Assembly (NCBI GenBank): GCA_944800085.1
Contig: CALYLO010000007.1
Span: forward strand, 235,001-299,000
DNA from: Paenibacillus melissococcoides
Lineage (GTDB): Bacteria; Bacillota; Bacilli; Paenibacillales; Paenibacillaceae
Reading direction: 5' to 3'
Length of the DNA stretch: 64,000 nt
Shown here: positions 17,675-25,539 of the stretch, piece after piece
Position numbering within the stretch: the first letter of the stretch is position 1
How the letters are laid out: each line of letters starts with the position of its first letter
Made by a program: the position numbers and the translations under genes
The notes under the pieces: model-generated
The model's input: only the letters and a program-made list of their open reading frames with translations
What the model was told of the DNA's origin: nothing
Database searches by the model: none

Positions 17675-18619
17675 CTACTTGACCTGTAACATGCGCTCCA
17701 AAGATAACCGTGCATTCTCGGCAACCTGCGGCGGCACATAAATCTGCGGCTGCATCGTTTCGAGGCATTTCACGAGTTTTTTGAGATTATTCACCTTCAT
17801 ATTGGGACAGACAAGATACTTCGTCGCGAAGTGAAATCGCTTCTCCGGGCTGTCCTTCCGGAGCTGATACCCGGTGCCGTCCTCTGTCCCTACAATAATA
17901 TCGGTCGCATCCGACCGTTTGCAATAATCGATAATGGCGGTCGTGCTGCCGACGAAATCGCCCATGGCCACGACTTCCGGGCGGCATTCCGGGTGCACGA
18001 CGAACGGCGCGCCCGGATACTTCGCCTTCATCTCCATGACATCATTCACCGTCAGCATATCATGCGTATTGCAGTAGCCTTCCCATTTGATTAAAGGTCG
18101 GCCGGTCTGCTGCTCTACATAATGGCCCAGGTTCTTGTCGGGAACCCAGATGATCTCCTCCGCATCCAGCGAAGCGATGACCTTTACCGCATTGGAGGAA
18201 GTGCAGCAAATATCGGTCTCTGCCTTAATCTCCGCGGAGGAATCGATATAGGTAACGACTTTGGCATTCGGATGCTCCGCCTTCAGCTTCCGTAGCCCGT
18301 CGACATTGACCATGTCGGCCATCGGGCAGCCTGCCCGCTCATCAGGGATGATGACCGTTTTGTTCGGAGCCAATATTTTGGCGCTCTCCCCCATGAAGTG
18401 GACACCGCAAAAGACGATAACGTCTGCGTCAGTCTCTGCGGCCTTCTGCGCCAGCAGAAAGGAATCTCCCCTGAAATCGGCGACTTCCTGAATCTCATCC
18501 CGCTGATAATAATGAGCTAATATGATGGCGTTGCGCTCTTTCTTCAACTGCATCAACCGTTCACGGAGCTCTTGCTTCTGCTCTTCCTTCCGTGCCAACG
18601 CCAGTGCTTCCAATGTCAC
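17675..18619 (-). CDS. nadA: Quinolinate synthase A
   Basis: [4Fe-4S] enzyme that condenses iminoaspartate with dihydroxyacetone phosphate. The 314-residue protein has the three-domain NadA pattern: AHYYQRDEIQEVADF, FCGVHFMGESAKIL with a cluster Cys, YIDSSAEIKAETDICCTSSNAV, HPECRPEV and the C-terminal TKYLVCPNMK. GTG at 18619 or TTG at 18613 could be the start (GGAGG directly before or 6 bases before). First gene of the nad operon, with a consensus promoter upstream. Confidence 0.95.
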   Translation of the reverse strand: MTLEALALARKEEQKQELRERLMQLKKERNAIILAHYYQRDEIQEVADFRGDSFLLAQKAAETDADVIVFCGVHFMGESAKILAPNKTVIIPDERAGCPMADMVNVDGLRKLKAEHPNAKVVTYIDSSAEIKAETDICCTSSNAVKVIASLDAEEIIWVPDKNLGHYVEQQTGRPLIKWEGYCNTHDMLTVNDVMEMKAKYPGAPFVVHPECRPEVVAMGDFVGSTTAIIDYCKRSDATDIIVGTEDGTGYQLRKDSPEKRFHFATKYLVCPNMKVNNLKKLVKCLETMQPQIYVPPQVAENARLSLERMLQVK

Positions 18620-18654
18620 CCTCCATCCACTCCTTGGCCTTGTCGTTAACCTAT

Positions 18655-18683
18655 AATTTACACACCCCGACCGGCTATGTCAA
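18655..18683 (-). promoter_or_regulatory. Sigma-A promoter of nadA-nadB-nadC-coaX
   Basis: TTGACA (18678-18683), 17-base spacer, TAAATT (18655-18660), about 36 bases before the nadA start and after the ftsH terminator. Confidence 0.65.
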
Positions 18684-18706
18684 TTCGGAATTCAGGCCCA
18701 ATCGCC

Positions 18707-18738
18707 GTAAAAAAGAGCGTACCGGAAGGTACGCTCTT
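18707..18738 (-). terminator. Intrinsic terminator after ftsH
   Basis: Perfect 11-bp arms AAGAGCGTACC and GGTACGCTCTT followed by T6 on the minus strand. Confidence 0.92.
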
Positions 18739-18772
18739 GCAAACGCCCGGAGGGCGGCCCATGTACTTGCGC

Positions 18773-20896
18773 TTATTGTTCGTCTTTCTTGTCATGCGGC
18801 GGCTCATCCTTGTCCGCAGGCGCCTTCGGCTCCTCGGATGTCGGTTCCGTCTTCGGCTCCTCGGCGGTGTCGCCGCGAATGTCAGCAGGCGAAGAGCCGT
18901 TCGGAATATCGCCTGTCGGCTGACCGGATGGAGAACCATCCCATTGCGTCGGCCCAAGCTTCTCCGGCTTGCCTACCAGATTCACCTTCACATCGCCCGT
19001 CGTCTCGATAACCGGCGTGCCGGCTTCCGGCGCGTCCGTCGATGCAGGTGTTCCTTCGCTCAGCTTGCCATCCTCGATAAGCTGCTTGATCTGCTCCAGC
19101 TCCAAGGTCTCGACCTCGAGAAGGGTATTCGCGATCAAGCTCACCTCGCGGGAACGCTCGGTCAAGAGCTTCTTCGCGCGCTCATAGCATTCATTTATGA
19201 TGCGCTGCATCTCTTGGTCGATCTCGTAGGCAATGGCATCGGAGTAGTTCTGCTCGTGACCGAGGTCTCGGCCCAGGAACACTTCTCCTTGACGATTGCC
19301 GAACTGCATCGGCCCAAGCTTCTCGCTCATGCCGTATTCCATAATCATGCTGCGCACGATGCGGGTCGCCTGCTGGAAGTCGCTGTATGCGCCGGTGCCA
19401 ATCTCGCCAATGAACAGTTCTTCGGCGACACGGCCCCCGAGCAATCCCGTGACTTTGTCCAGCAATTCCTGCTTCGTCACCAGCATGCGGTCTTCCTTCG
19501 GCAGCATGATGACGTAACCGCCGGCCCGGCCGCGCGGAATGATCGTTACCTTGTGGACCATATCCGCATGCTCCAGGAAATAACCGATCACCGTATGTCC
19601 GGCTTCATGGAAAGCAACAATCCGCTTCTCGCGATCGCTGATCATGCGGCTCCGCTTCTCCGTTCCGACGATGACGCGGTCAATCGCCTCGTCAACGTCC
19701 GTCATCGTAATATCTTTATGGTTCTTGCGGGCTGCCAGCAGCGCCGCTTCGTTCAGCAAGTTCTCCAAGTCGGCGCCGGTGAAGCCGGTCGTCCGCTTGG
19801 CGATTGTTTCTAGGTTCACGTTTTTGTTCAACGGCTTATTGCGGGCATGCACCTTCAGCACCGCCTCGCGGCCCTTCACATCCGGACGATCGACCGTAAT
19901 CTGGCGGTCAAAGCGTCCAGGGCGGAGCAATGCCGGGTCCAGAATATCCGGACGGTTCGTCGCTGCGATAATGATGATGCCTTCGTTGGCGCCGAAGCCA
20001 TCCATCTCGACCAGCAACTGATTGAGCGTCTGCTCCCGTTCGTCGTGGCCGCCGCCCAGACCGGCGCCCCGTTGACGGCCGACAGCATCGATCTCGTCAA
20101 TGAAAATGATACATGGCGCATTCTTCTTCGCATTCTCGAACAGGTCCCGGACCCGGGATGCGCCGACACCAACGAACATTTCCACGAAGTCGGAACCGGA
20201 GATGCTGAAGAACGGAACGCCTGCTTCCCCTGCAACGGCACGGGCCAGCAACGTCTTACCGGTACCCGGAGGGCCGTTCAGCAGCACGCCCTTCGGGATG
20301 CGGGCGCCAAGGGCTGCGAACTTGCGCGGATCCTTCAGGAACTCGACAACCTCTACCAGCTCTTGCTTCTCTTCATCCGCACCCGCGACGTCTTCAAAGG
20401 TGACGCGCTTCTTCTCTTCATTATACAAGCGTGCGCGGCTCTTCCCGAAGTTCATTACCTTGCCGCCGCCGCCCTGCGCTTGGTTAAAGAAGAAGAAGAA
20501 CAGGATGAACATAATGATAAATGGAATAATCGACGTCAGAAACGTCAGCCAGAGGCTTTGTTCCTCCATCTTTTTCCAATTAATCTTCAGTGACTGCTGA
20601 TTGTCCCCTGCGTTCATTATCTCTTCGACGGCCGGATTGCTATCCGGAATATACGTTACGAACTGCTGGGATTTCGCCCCTTCTGGAATCTTGTTATATT
20701 TACCGATGACCAAATAAGCCCGACCTTCATACTGAACCGTCATTTCTTGTATATTATTAGCCGAAAGCTCTTTGCGGAACTGGTCATAACTCGGCGTGTC
20801 CGTGGCTTCATTGCCGTTGCCGATGAACTGGACAAATCCTACCACGACCAAAAAAAGAATCAGATAAAAACCAGAATTCTTGATGAACCGATTCAT
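18773..20896 (-). CDS. ftsH: ATP-dependent membrane zinc protease FtsH
   Basis: Membrane-bound AAA+ protease that degrades regulatory and misfolded membrane proteins. The 707-residue protein has two transmembrane helices (about 9-26 and 108-130) around an extracytoplasmic loop, an AAA module (Walker A GPPGTGKT, Walker B IIFIDEIDAVG, second region of homology ATNRPDILDPALLRPGRFDR) and the zinc protease site HEAGH. The last 70 residues are an acidic, proline- and threonine-rich tail that is probably disordered. ATG 20896 is preceded by GAGGAGG. It follows hpt and tilS, as in B. subtilis. Confidence 0.97.
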   Translation of the reverse strand: MNRFIKNSGFYLILFLVVVGFVQFIGNGNEATDTPSYDQFRKELSANNIQEMTVQYEGRAYLVIGKYNKIPEGAKSQQFVTYIPDSNPAVEEIMNAGDNQQSLKINWKKMEEQSLWLTFLTSIIPFIIMFILFFFFFNQAQGGGGKVMNFGKSRARLYNEEKKRVTFEDVAGADEEKQELVEVVEFLKDPRKFAALGARIPKGVLLNGPPGTGKTLLARAVAGEAGVPFFSISGSDFVEMFVGVGASRVRDLFENAKKNAPCIIFIDEIDAVGRQRGAGLGGGHDEREQTLNQLLVEMDGFGANEGIIIIAATNRPDILDPALLRPGRFDRQITVDRPDVKGREAVLKVHARNKPLNKNVNLETIAKRTTGFTGADLENLLNEAALLAARKNHKDITMTDVDEAIDRVIVGTEKRSRMISDREKRIVAFHEAGHTVIGYFLEHADMVHKVTIIPRGRAGGYVIMLPKEDRMLVTKQELLDKVTGLLGGRVAEELFIGEIGTGAYSDFQQATRIVRSMIMEYGMSEKLGPMQFGNRQGEVFLGRDLGHEQNYSDAIAYEIDQEMQRIINECYERAKKLLTERSREVSLIANTLLEVETLELEQIKQLIEDGKLSEGTPASTDAPEAGTPVIETTGDVKVNLVGKPEKLGPTQWDGSPSGQPTGDIPNGSSPADIRGDTAEEPKTEPTSEEPKAPADKDEPPHDKKDEQ

Positions 20897-20985
20897 CCCC
20901 AACCTCCTCTCAAGGACACGAAATTATTGTATCATAGCACGTAATGCCATCACAACTTGACCAGCAAGCGTGTAAGGCGTGTGTC

Positions 20986-21534
20986 TTATTTGGCTTCATT
21001 CGCGTAGATCGTTGGCTTCAACACGCCTATATATGGAAGGTTGCGGTAACGTTCGGCATAATCCAAGCCATAGCCGACGATGAATTCGTCGGGAAGCACG
21101 AATCCCTTGTAGTCCGCTTCCAGATTAACGGTGCGGCGCGCCGGCTTATCGAACAGCGTCACGAGGCGAATCGAATTCGCCTTGCGGCCTTGAAGCACCT
21201 CAATCAGGTAGCTAAGCGTCAAGCCGGTATCTATAATGTCTTCAACAATGAGCACATCCCGGCCTTCTACGGATACATCCAAATCTTTGATAATCCGGAC
21301 GACACCGGAAGACTTCGTGGAAGCTCCATAGCTGGATACCGCCATGAAGTCCAATTCCATAGGTACGGTAATTCGCTTGACCAGATCCGCCATGAAGACG
21401 AATGCGCCTTTCAGGACACAGATGACCAGCGGGCATTTCCCTTCATACTCGCGGCTAATCTGCGCACCCAGCTCCTGGACCTTCGCCTGAATTTGCTCCT
21501 CGCTGATAATTACCTTTTCAATGTCGTTATACAA
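20986..21534 (-). CDS. hpt: Hypoxanthine phosphoribosyltransferase
   Basis: Salvages hypoxanthine and guanine with PRPP. The 182-residue type I phosphoribosyltransferase has the PRPP loop VLIVEDIIDTGLTL and the flexible loop LDFMAVSSYG, with VLKGAFVFMADL and the base-recognition end FVVGYGLDY-like FIVGYGLDYAERYRNLPYIG. It starts with TTG at 21534, 7 to 8 bases after GGAGGGG. Between tilS and ftsH, matching B. subtilis, where the three products interact functionally. Confidence 0.96.
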   Translation of the reverse strand: MYNDIEKVIISEEQIQAKVQELGAQISREYEGKCPLVICVLKGAFVFMADLVKRITVPMELDFMAVSSYGASTKSSGVVRIIKDLDVSVEGRDVLIVEDIIDTGLTLSYLIEVLQGRKANSIRLVTLFDKPARRTVNLEADYKGFVLPDEFIVGYGLDYAERYRNLPYIGVLKPTIYANEAK

Positions 21535-21581
21535 TGATGGGCCCCTCCTAGAGTAAATACTGAAAACTTACATGAACGTGA

Positions 21582-23198
21582 TTACATCATGCGGTCAGGT
21601 TGGGCGGAGCGAGATCGCTGCCGTGCCGGAATATGCGCACCGCCTTCCAGCTCCAGCCGGAGGACACGGTCTGTAGAGGGCCCGACCAGCGCGGCATCCG
21701 AACGCCGCAAGCCCGGTACCCACAAGATCTGCCCCTTGGCATCCGTCACGACAGGGACGGTGCCGCGAAGCGAGGGCGCGATTTTGGCATCGACGAACAT
21801 ATCTTGCACCTTTTTGCTGCCATTTAACCCTAAAATACGCATTCGATCGCCGTCGCGGCGATATCGGACACGCAGCGGCCAACACAATTGCTCCGCATCG
21901 AACAGCGCCTCCGCCTGTCCCGAGGGAACCCGCGTTATTCCGAATGCGGCTTGATGCGCCGCTTCCTGGGCAATGGAAGAGCTCCTTACGGACTCTATAA
22001 TCCAGTGCAGCCTACTGCCATTCGACGGTATCGGGAGACTGCCCGATTCATATGTACGATCAATCGTCAGATCCAGTACATCCGGCCCGTTCTTCTCTTG
22101 ACCGACGGGTTGGCGCAGCCACAGCAGGCGGTCGTATTCTCTCTGGAATTCGACTCCGGGGGCCGCATCCGTCTTCCAGGTGGATGGGTGTTCCCGGATC
22201 GCCGCATTCCGCAGCGCCTCAACCGTGTCGAAGTCAGCTTGATCCGCTTCCCGCGTGAGATAGTTTAATATTAGTTTAATCAACCTGCGTTGTAAAGCGA
22301 CATGTGCCTGAACAAGCGCCGTCCGATCGAGAACGACGCCGTCCGGCGACGACGATTCCAGCGGAACGTCTTCTCCATCCTTTACCGTCCTCGCCACGCG
22401 TTGAAACAACTGCCGCGCCTGCTCCTCCATCCAATCGTTCTCTTCCCGCAGCACATCGGCCGTGCGGCACAGGGAAGTGACCATGCCCGGGTTCTCCTGC
22501 TCCAGCCGCGGCATCACGTCCATCCGGACCCGGTTGCGCAAGTAATCGGTCTTCGCATTGCTGCTGTCCGTCACGTAGGCGATGCCGCGCAAGCGGCACC
22601 ACTCCAGCAATTCCGCCTTGCGGACGCCAAGGAGCGGACGGACGAAGGAGAAGCCGTCCGCTTCCCGCTTCCAAGCCATCCCCGACAGTCCCGTGCTTCC
22701 GGTTCCGCGCAGCAGCCGCATCAGCACCGTCTCCGCCTGATCATCGGCATGATGCGCCAATGCGATGACCGAGGCCTGCTCGCGGGAGGCGACTTCCTTC
22801 AAGAAGTCATAGCGGAGCTGCCGCGCTGCCGCTTGCGCATTCATCTTATGCGCCGCCGCCCAGCCCGGAGCGTCCACTCGCTTCATCGCCAGTCTTACCC
22901 CGAGCCGCTCCGCTTCCCGCGCCACGAACCGCGCTTCTTCGTCCGACTCCTGCGGGCGGAACCCATGGTGCACGTGGGCGATGATCATCCGTTCGCTTCC
23001 CGGACGATGTCCGGTCAGGGCAGCGATGGCATGCAGCAGCAGCATAGAGTCCGGTCCGCCCGAGACCGCGATCACGATGCGGTCGCCATCGTTCCACAGC
23101 CGGTGCCGCTCTACGGTATCCCGCAGCTTCTCCGTCCATTGCCGCCACGCATATTCGCTGTCCTTGCCCGCATGCCTGCCCGATGCCGTCATGTCCAT
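21582..23198 (-). CDS. tilS: tRNA(Ile)-lysidine synthase
   Basis: Converts C34 of the tRNA-Ile CAU anticodon to lysidine using ATP and lysine; essential in most bacteria. N-type ATP pyrophosphatase with the PP-loop SGGPDS (about 46-51), HVHHGFR, AHHADDQAETVLMRLLRG and VRPLL, plus a long C-terminal domain ending in a TilS-C module (CWPLRVRYRRDGDRMRILGL...GSKKVQDMFVDAKI). At 538 residues it is longer than the roughly 470 of B. subtilis. Start at ATG 23198 with GGAAGGA upstream; ATG 23192 is also possible. Confidence 0.95.
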   Translation of the reverse strand: MDMTASGRHAGKDSEYAWRQWTEKLRDTVERHRLWNDGDRIVIAVSGGPDSMLLLHAIAALTGHRPGSERMIIAHVHHGFRPQESDEEARFVAREAERLGVRLAMKRVDAPGWAAAHKMNAQAAARQLRYDFLKEVASREQASVIALAHHADDQAETVLMRLLRGTGSTGLSGMAWKREADGFSFVRPLLGVRKAELLEWCRLRGIAYVTDSSNAKTDYLRNRVRMDVMPRLEQENPGMVTSLCRTADVLREENDWMEEQARQLFQRVARTVKDGEDVPLESSSPDGVVLDRTALVQAHVALQRRLIKLILNYLTREADQADFDTVEALRNAAIREHPSTWKTDAAPGVEFQREYDRLLWLRQPVGQEKNGPDVLDLTIDRTYESGSLPIPSNGSRLHWIIESVRSSSIAQEAAHQAAFGITRVPSGQAEALFDAEQLCWPLRVRYRRDGDRMRILGLNGSKKVQDMFVDAKIAPSLRGTVPVVTDAKGQILWVPGLRRSDAALVGPSTDRVLRLELEGGAHIPARQRSRSAQPDRMM

Positions 23199-23324
23199 CC
23201 CCGATTCCTTCCATTATGTGCTGCTGCCGCCGACACCTCTTCCCGGACGTGCCCAGTCCAAGCACAGAATTCGTTATGTATGAAGAGGAGGCCTGCGTGA
23301 TGAACCTCATAAAGTTATAAAGGC

Positions 23325-23527
23325 TGTTCAAAAGTCCGCTTTTAATCACAAAGTGACACAGGAAGCAGCTCGGCATCGAATCCTGCACTCACTCTTGAAG
23401 TCCTCTGCTCATGTAGTCTCGCCTACACTGCGCTGCTTCTTAAGTTTTGCGAAGCAAAACTCGCATCGGAAGCATAAGCTTCGAGTTCACGCAACCTTCT
23501 CGGTGCTGAAAACCGGCCGTTTGAACA
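23325..23527. repeat. 203-bp inverted-repeat element (family with TGTTCAAAA ends), copy 1
   Basis: The element is bounded by imperfect inverted ends, TGTTCAAAAGTCCGCTTTT at the left and the complement of TGTTCAAACGGCCGGTTTT at the right. Inside it are further hairpins: AGTTTTGC-gaa-GCAAAACT (perfect 8-bp arms), GAAGC-ataa-GCTTC and GTAG...CTAC. It fills most of the 372-base gap between yabT and tilS and has no open frame of note. Related ends occur at 25382, 31150 and 63080. The form suggests a non-autonomous mobile or structured intergenic element; I see no target-site duplication that I could trust. Confidence 0.7.
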
Positions 23528-23570
23528 CATGATTAATATGTATAAATTCAATATAACACAATATGTCCCA

Positions 23571-24572
23571 TTAATCGAAACCCCATGCCCAAAAAGCGAT
23601 ACTCGCCGCAAAAAGCAGCACAGACACGGCAAAAAACCACTTCAGCCACAATGGCGTGGGGCGGTTCAGCGGTTTGCCGGAGCGATGAAGCTTCCGTGTC
23701 CGTTCATGCCACAGACGGCATGCCTCTTCCGGGGAAGCGAATTCCCCGCGCAAGGCCGGCGCCAGCCATGGCTCATACGGCAGCACCCGGGGATGGGTCC
23801 GGGCGATCTCGAGGAGATCCTTGATATCGCGCGTCTGCGGGAGCGTTGTCTTGATCCGTTCCCGAAGCTCCCGCTCGGCCATCATCTGAATCGTCATGAC
23901 CGCGAACGAGAACAGATCATACCGAAAATCGGCGGTGCGCGATCCGGCATGCCAATACCCCCGATCATACAATTCCGTGAATTGCTTCACGCTTTTCCCG
24001 GTGGAGGTCAGACCGCCGTAATCGATCAATTCAACCTCTCCTTTATCGTTCACCAGCACGTTCTCCGCCTTGAGATCGCCAAAGACAAGCCCCTGCCGGT
24101 GCAACTGCCTGAGCTTTTCCAGCAAGCGTCCTCCCACGACGCCATACCATTCCGGCCCATGCTTATAAATGAATTTGCGAAGGCTCACCCCGGGCACATA
24201 CATCATCACATAGAACGGGATGCGCTTGCCGTGCAGATCGCAATCATCGTTATCGACGAGAAATGGCCGGGCATGGTGGCGGCCCGTGCGCCCCGCCTCC
24301 GCTTGCCGTCCCTTCTCCCAGGTCCGCAGCGCGTTAATCTCGGACTGGAGATCGACGGAGTTCATTCCCATCTTCAGCGCATAGGCAGCGGTCCGTCCTC
24401 CGCGCGGCTGCGCTGCAGGCGGCAGATGAGTCACCAAATACACGACTCCGTTGGCCCCGCGGCCAAGCCGTCGCTCAATTCGGTAGACGCGCCCGTTCCA
24501 TACTCCCTGCAGCACGGTTCCCGCTTCGACGCGAAGCGCCGCTGCCTGCGCATGATGCTGTTCATTCTCCAT
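23571..24572 (-). CDS. yabT: Transmembrane Ser/Thr protein kinase YabT
   Basis: Hanks-type kinase; in B. subtilis YabT acts during sporulation, is stimulated by DNA and phosphorylates RecA and AbrB. Visible here: glycine loop GRGANGVVY (about 37-45), the ATP lysine in YALKMG, a glutamate in SEINAL, catalytic loop GDLKAENVLV and DYG instead of DFG. The residue before the catalytic Asp is Gly rather than Arg, so it is a non-RD kinase. A single transmembrane helix closes the protein (WLKWFFAVSVLLFAASIAFWAW). No extracellular sensor. The ATG at 24572, one base after the yabS stop, gives 333 residues; upstream GTG or ATG codons overlapping yabS are alternatives. Confidence 0.88.
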   Translation of the reverse strand: MENEQHHAQAAALRVEAGTVLQGVWNGRVYRIERRLGRGANGVVYLVTHLPPAAQPRGGRTAAYALKMGMNSVDLQSEINALRTWEKGRQAEAGRTGRHHARPFLVDNDDCDLHGKRIPFYVMMYVPGVSLRKFIYKHGPEWYGVVGGRLLEKLRQLHRQGLVFGDLKAENVLVNDKGEVELIDYGGLTSTGKSVKQFTELYDRGYWHAGSRTADFRYDLFSFAVMTIQMMAERELRERIKTTLPQTRDIKDLLEIARTHPRVLPYEPWLAPALRGEFASPEEACRLWHERTRKLHRSGKPLNRPTPLWLKWFFAVSVLLFAASIAFWAWGFD

Positions 24573-24573
24573 G

Positions 24574-25338
24574 TTACACGATGTAGTCACTCCACATCCC
24601 ATCCGTTCCTGTTCCATCTGAGGCGTGCGACGCCAGGTCGCGTTCCTGACTCGCCTTGCCTCCATCATATTGATAATAGTCGATCACTTTCAAGAGGGCA
24701 GGTCCCGTCGGGGTCGTTCCCCGCATATTCAACCGCTGGAACAAACGCTTCGCGCGGCTGAGATCGTCGGTCCATTCCATATCCAGCACGGCCTCTTCTC
24801 CGCCGTAAGGTCCCGGGAAATGGAACACGCTCAACTCGCTTTTGCCCGCTCTAGCCTGCAGGCTCAGCATCAGATCCCGTATCGCCTCCTCGACTGCCGG
24901 GAGCTTCGGCTTCATGCTCGCGCTCGCATCGATGAGCAGGGCGACGCGCAGCGGCGAATTCTCGCTCAGCTCGTCCATGACGCGCACCACTTCCGATCGC
25001 TGCTCCGGCGGAAGGGTCTCGAATTCGACGTTCTGCTCGGCTCCGAATATTTGACGCAGTTCCTTGTTCACGGCCTGATGAATCGTCTGCACCACCGTCT
25101 TACGCGTCATCATCTGCACCGTCTGCGACAGCTGGTGCGACTGGACAATACGGCTTATCCCTCCTCCGGCACGGGCAATCTCGTCGATCTCCCGGGCTCC
25201 AAGCTCACCTATCGTTCCATAATCCACAATGCCGACAACGTTAACCGAGATGCCCCGCTCCCGCGCTTCCGCAGCGGCAACGGCAGGCTGAACGCCCACA
25301 TTGGAGCAGCCGTCGGTTATCAATAGAATTTGCTTCAT
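24574..25338 (-). CDS. yabS: VWA-domain protein YabS
   Basis: About 254 residues with two von Willebrand A-like halves: an N-terminal ILLITDGCSNVG segment and a second MIDAS-type motif LLIDASASMKPKLPA with a matching RGTTPTGPAL. No signal peptide. In B. subtilis yabS lies between spoIIE and yabT and belongs to sporulation-phase genes, but its biochemical role is not established. The ATG at 25338 gives the start MKQILLITDG; an upstream ATG at 25353 touches its ribosome binding site. Directly followed by yabT. Confidence 0.82.
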   Translation of the reverse strand: MKQILLITDGCSNVGVQPAVAAAEARERGISVNVVGIVDYGTIGELGAREIDEIARAGGGISRIVQSHQLSQTVQMMTRKTVVQTIHQAVNKELRQIFGAEQNVEFETLPPEQRSEVVRVMDELSENSPLRVALLIDASASMKPKLPAVEEAIRDLMLSLQARAGKSELSVFHFPGPYGGEEAVLDMEWTDDLSRAKRLFQRLNMRGTTPTGPALLKVIDYYQYDGGKASQERDLASHASDGTGTDGMWSDYIV

Positions 25339-25381
25339 TTCGCTTCCGCACATCCTCTCTTCACCGAATCTAGTACGAGCG

Positions 25382-25453
25382 CAGTTCAAAAAGACCGCTT
25401 TTTAGCGCCGAGCAGGCTGCAAGATCTTGATGCGAAGCGGCATTTTTGAACTA
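25382..25453. repeat. 72-bp inverted-repeat element, copy 2 (short form)
   Basis: Ends AGTTCAAAAAGACCGCTT and the complement of AGTTCAAAAATGCCGCTT differ at two positions; the left end continues TTTAGCGCCGAG, resembling the TTTTCAGCACCGAG of copy 1. It lies in the 200-base gap between spoIIE and yabS. With copy 1 it brackets the yabS-yabT pair. Confidence 0.65.
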
Positions 25454-25539
25454 CCTCTCCTAGTATTTCCAAGGAAAAGAGAGTTTACACCCCGCTGGCC
25501 ATACGGGGGGCGGCAAGTCAGGAAGCCGCGGCCGAGAGA

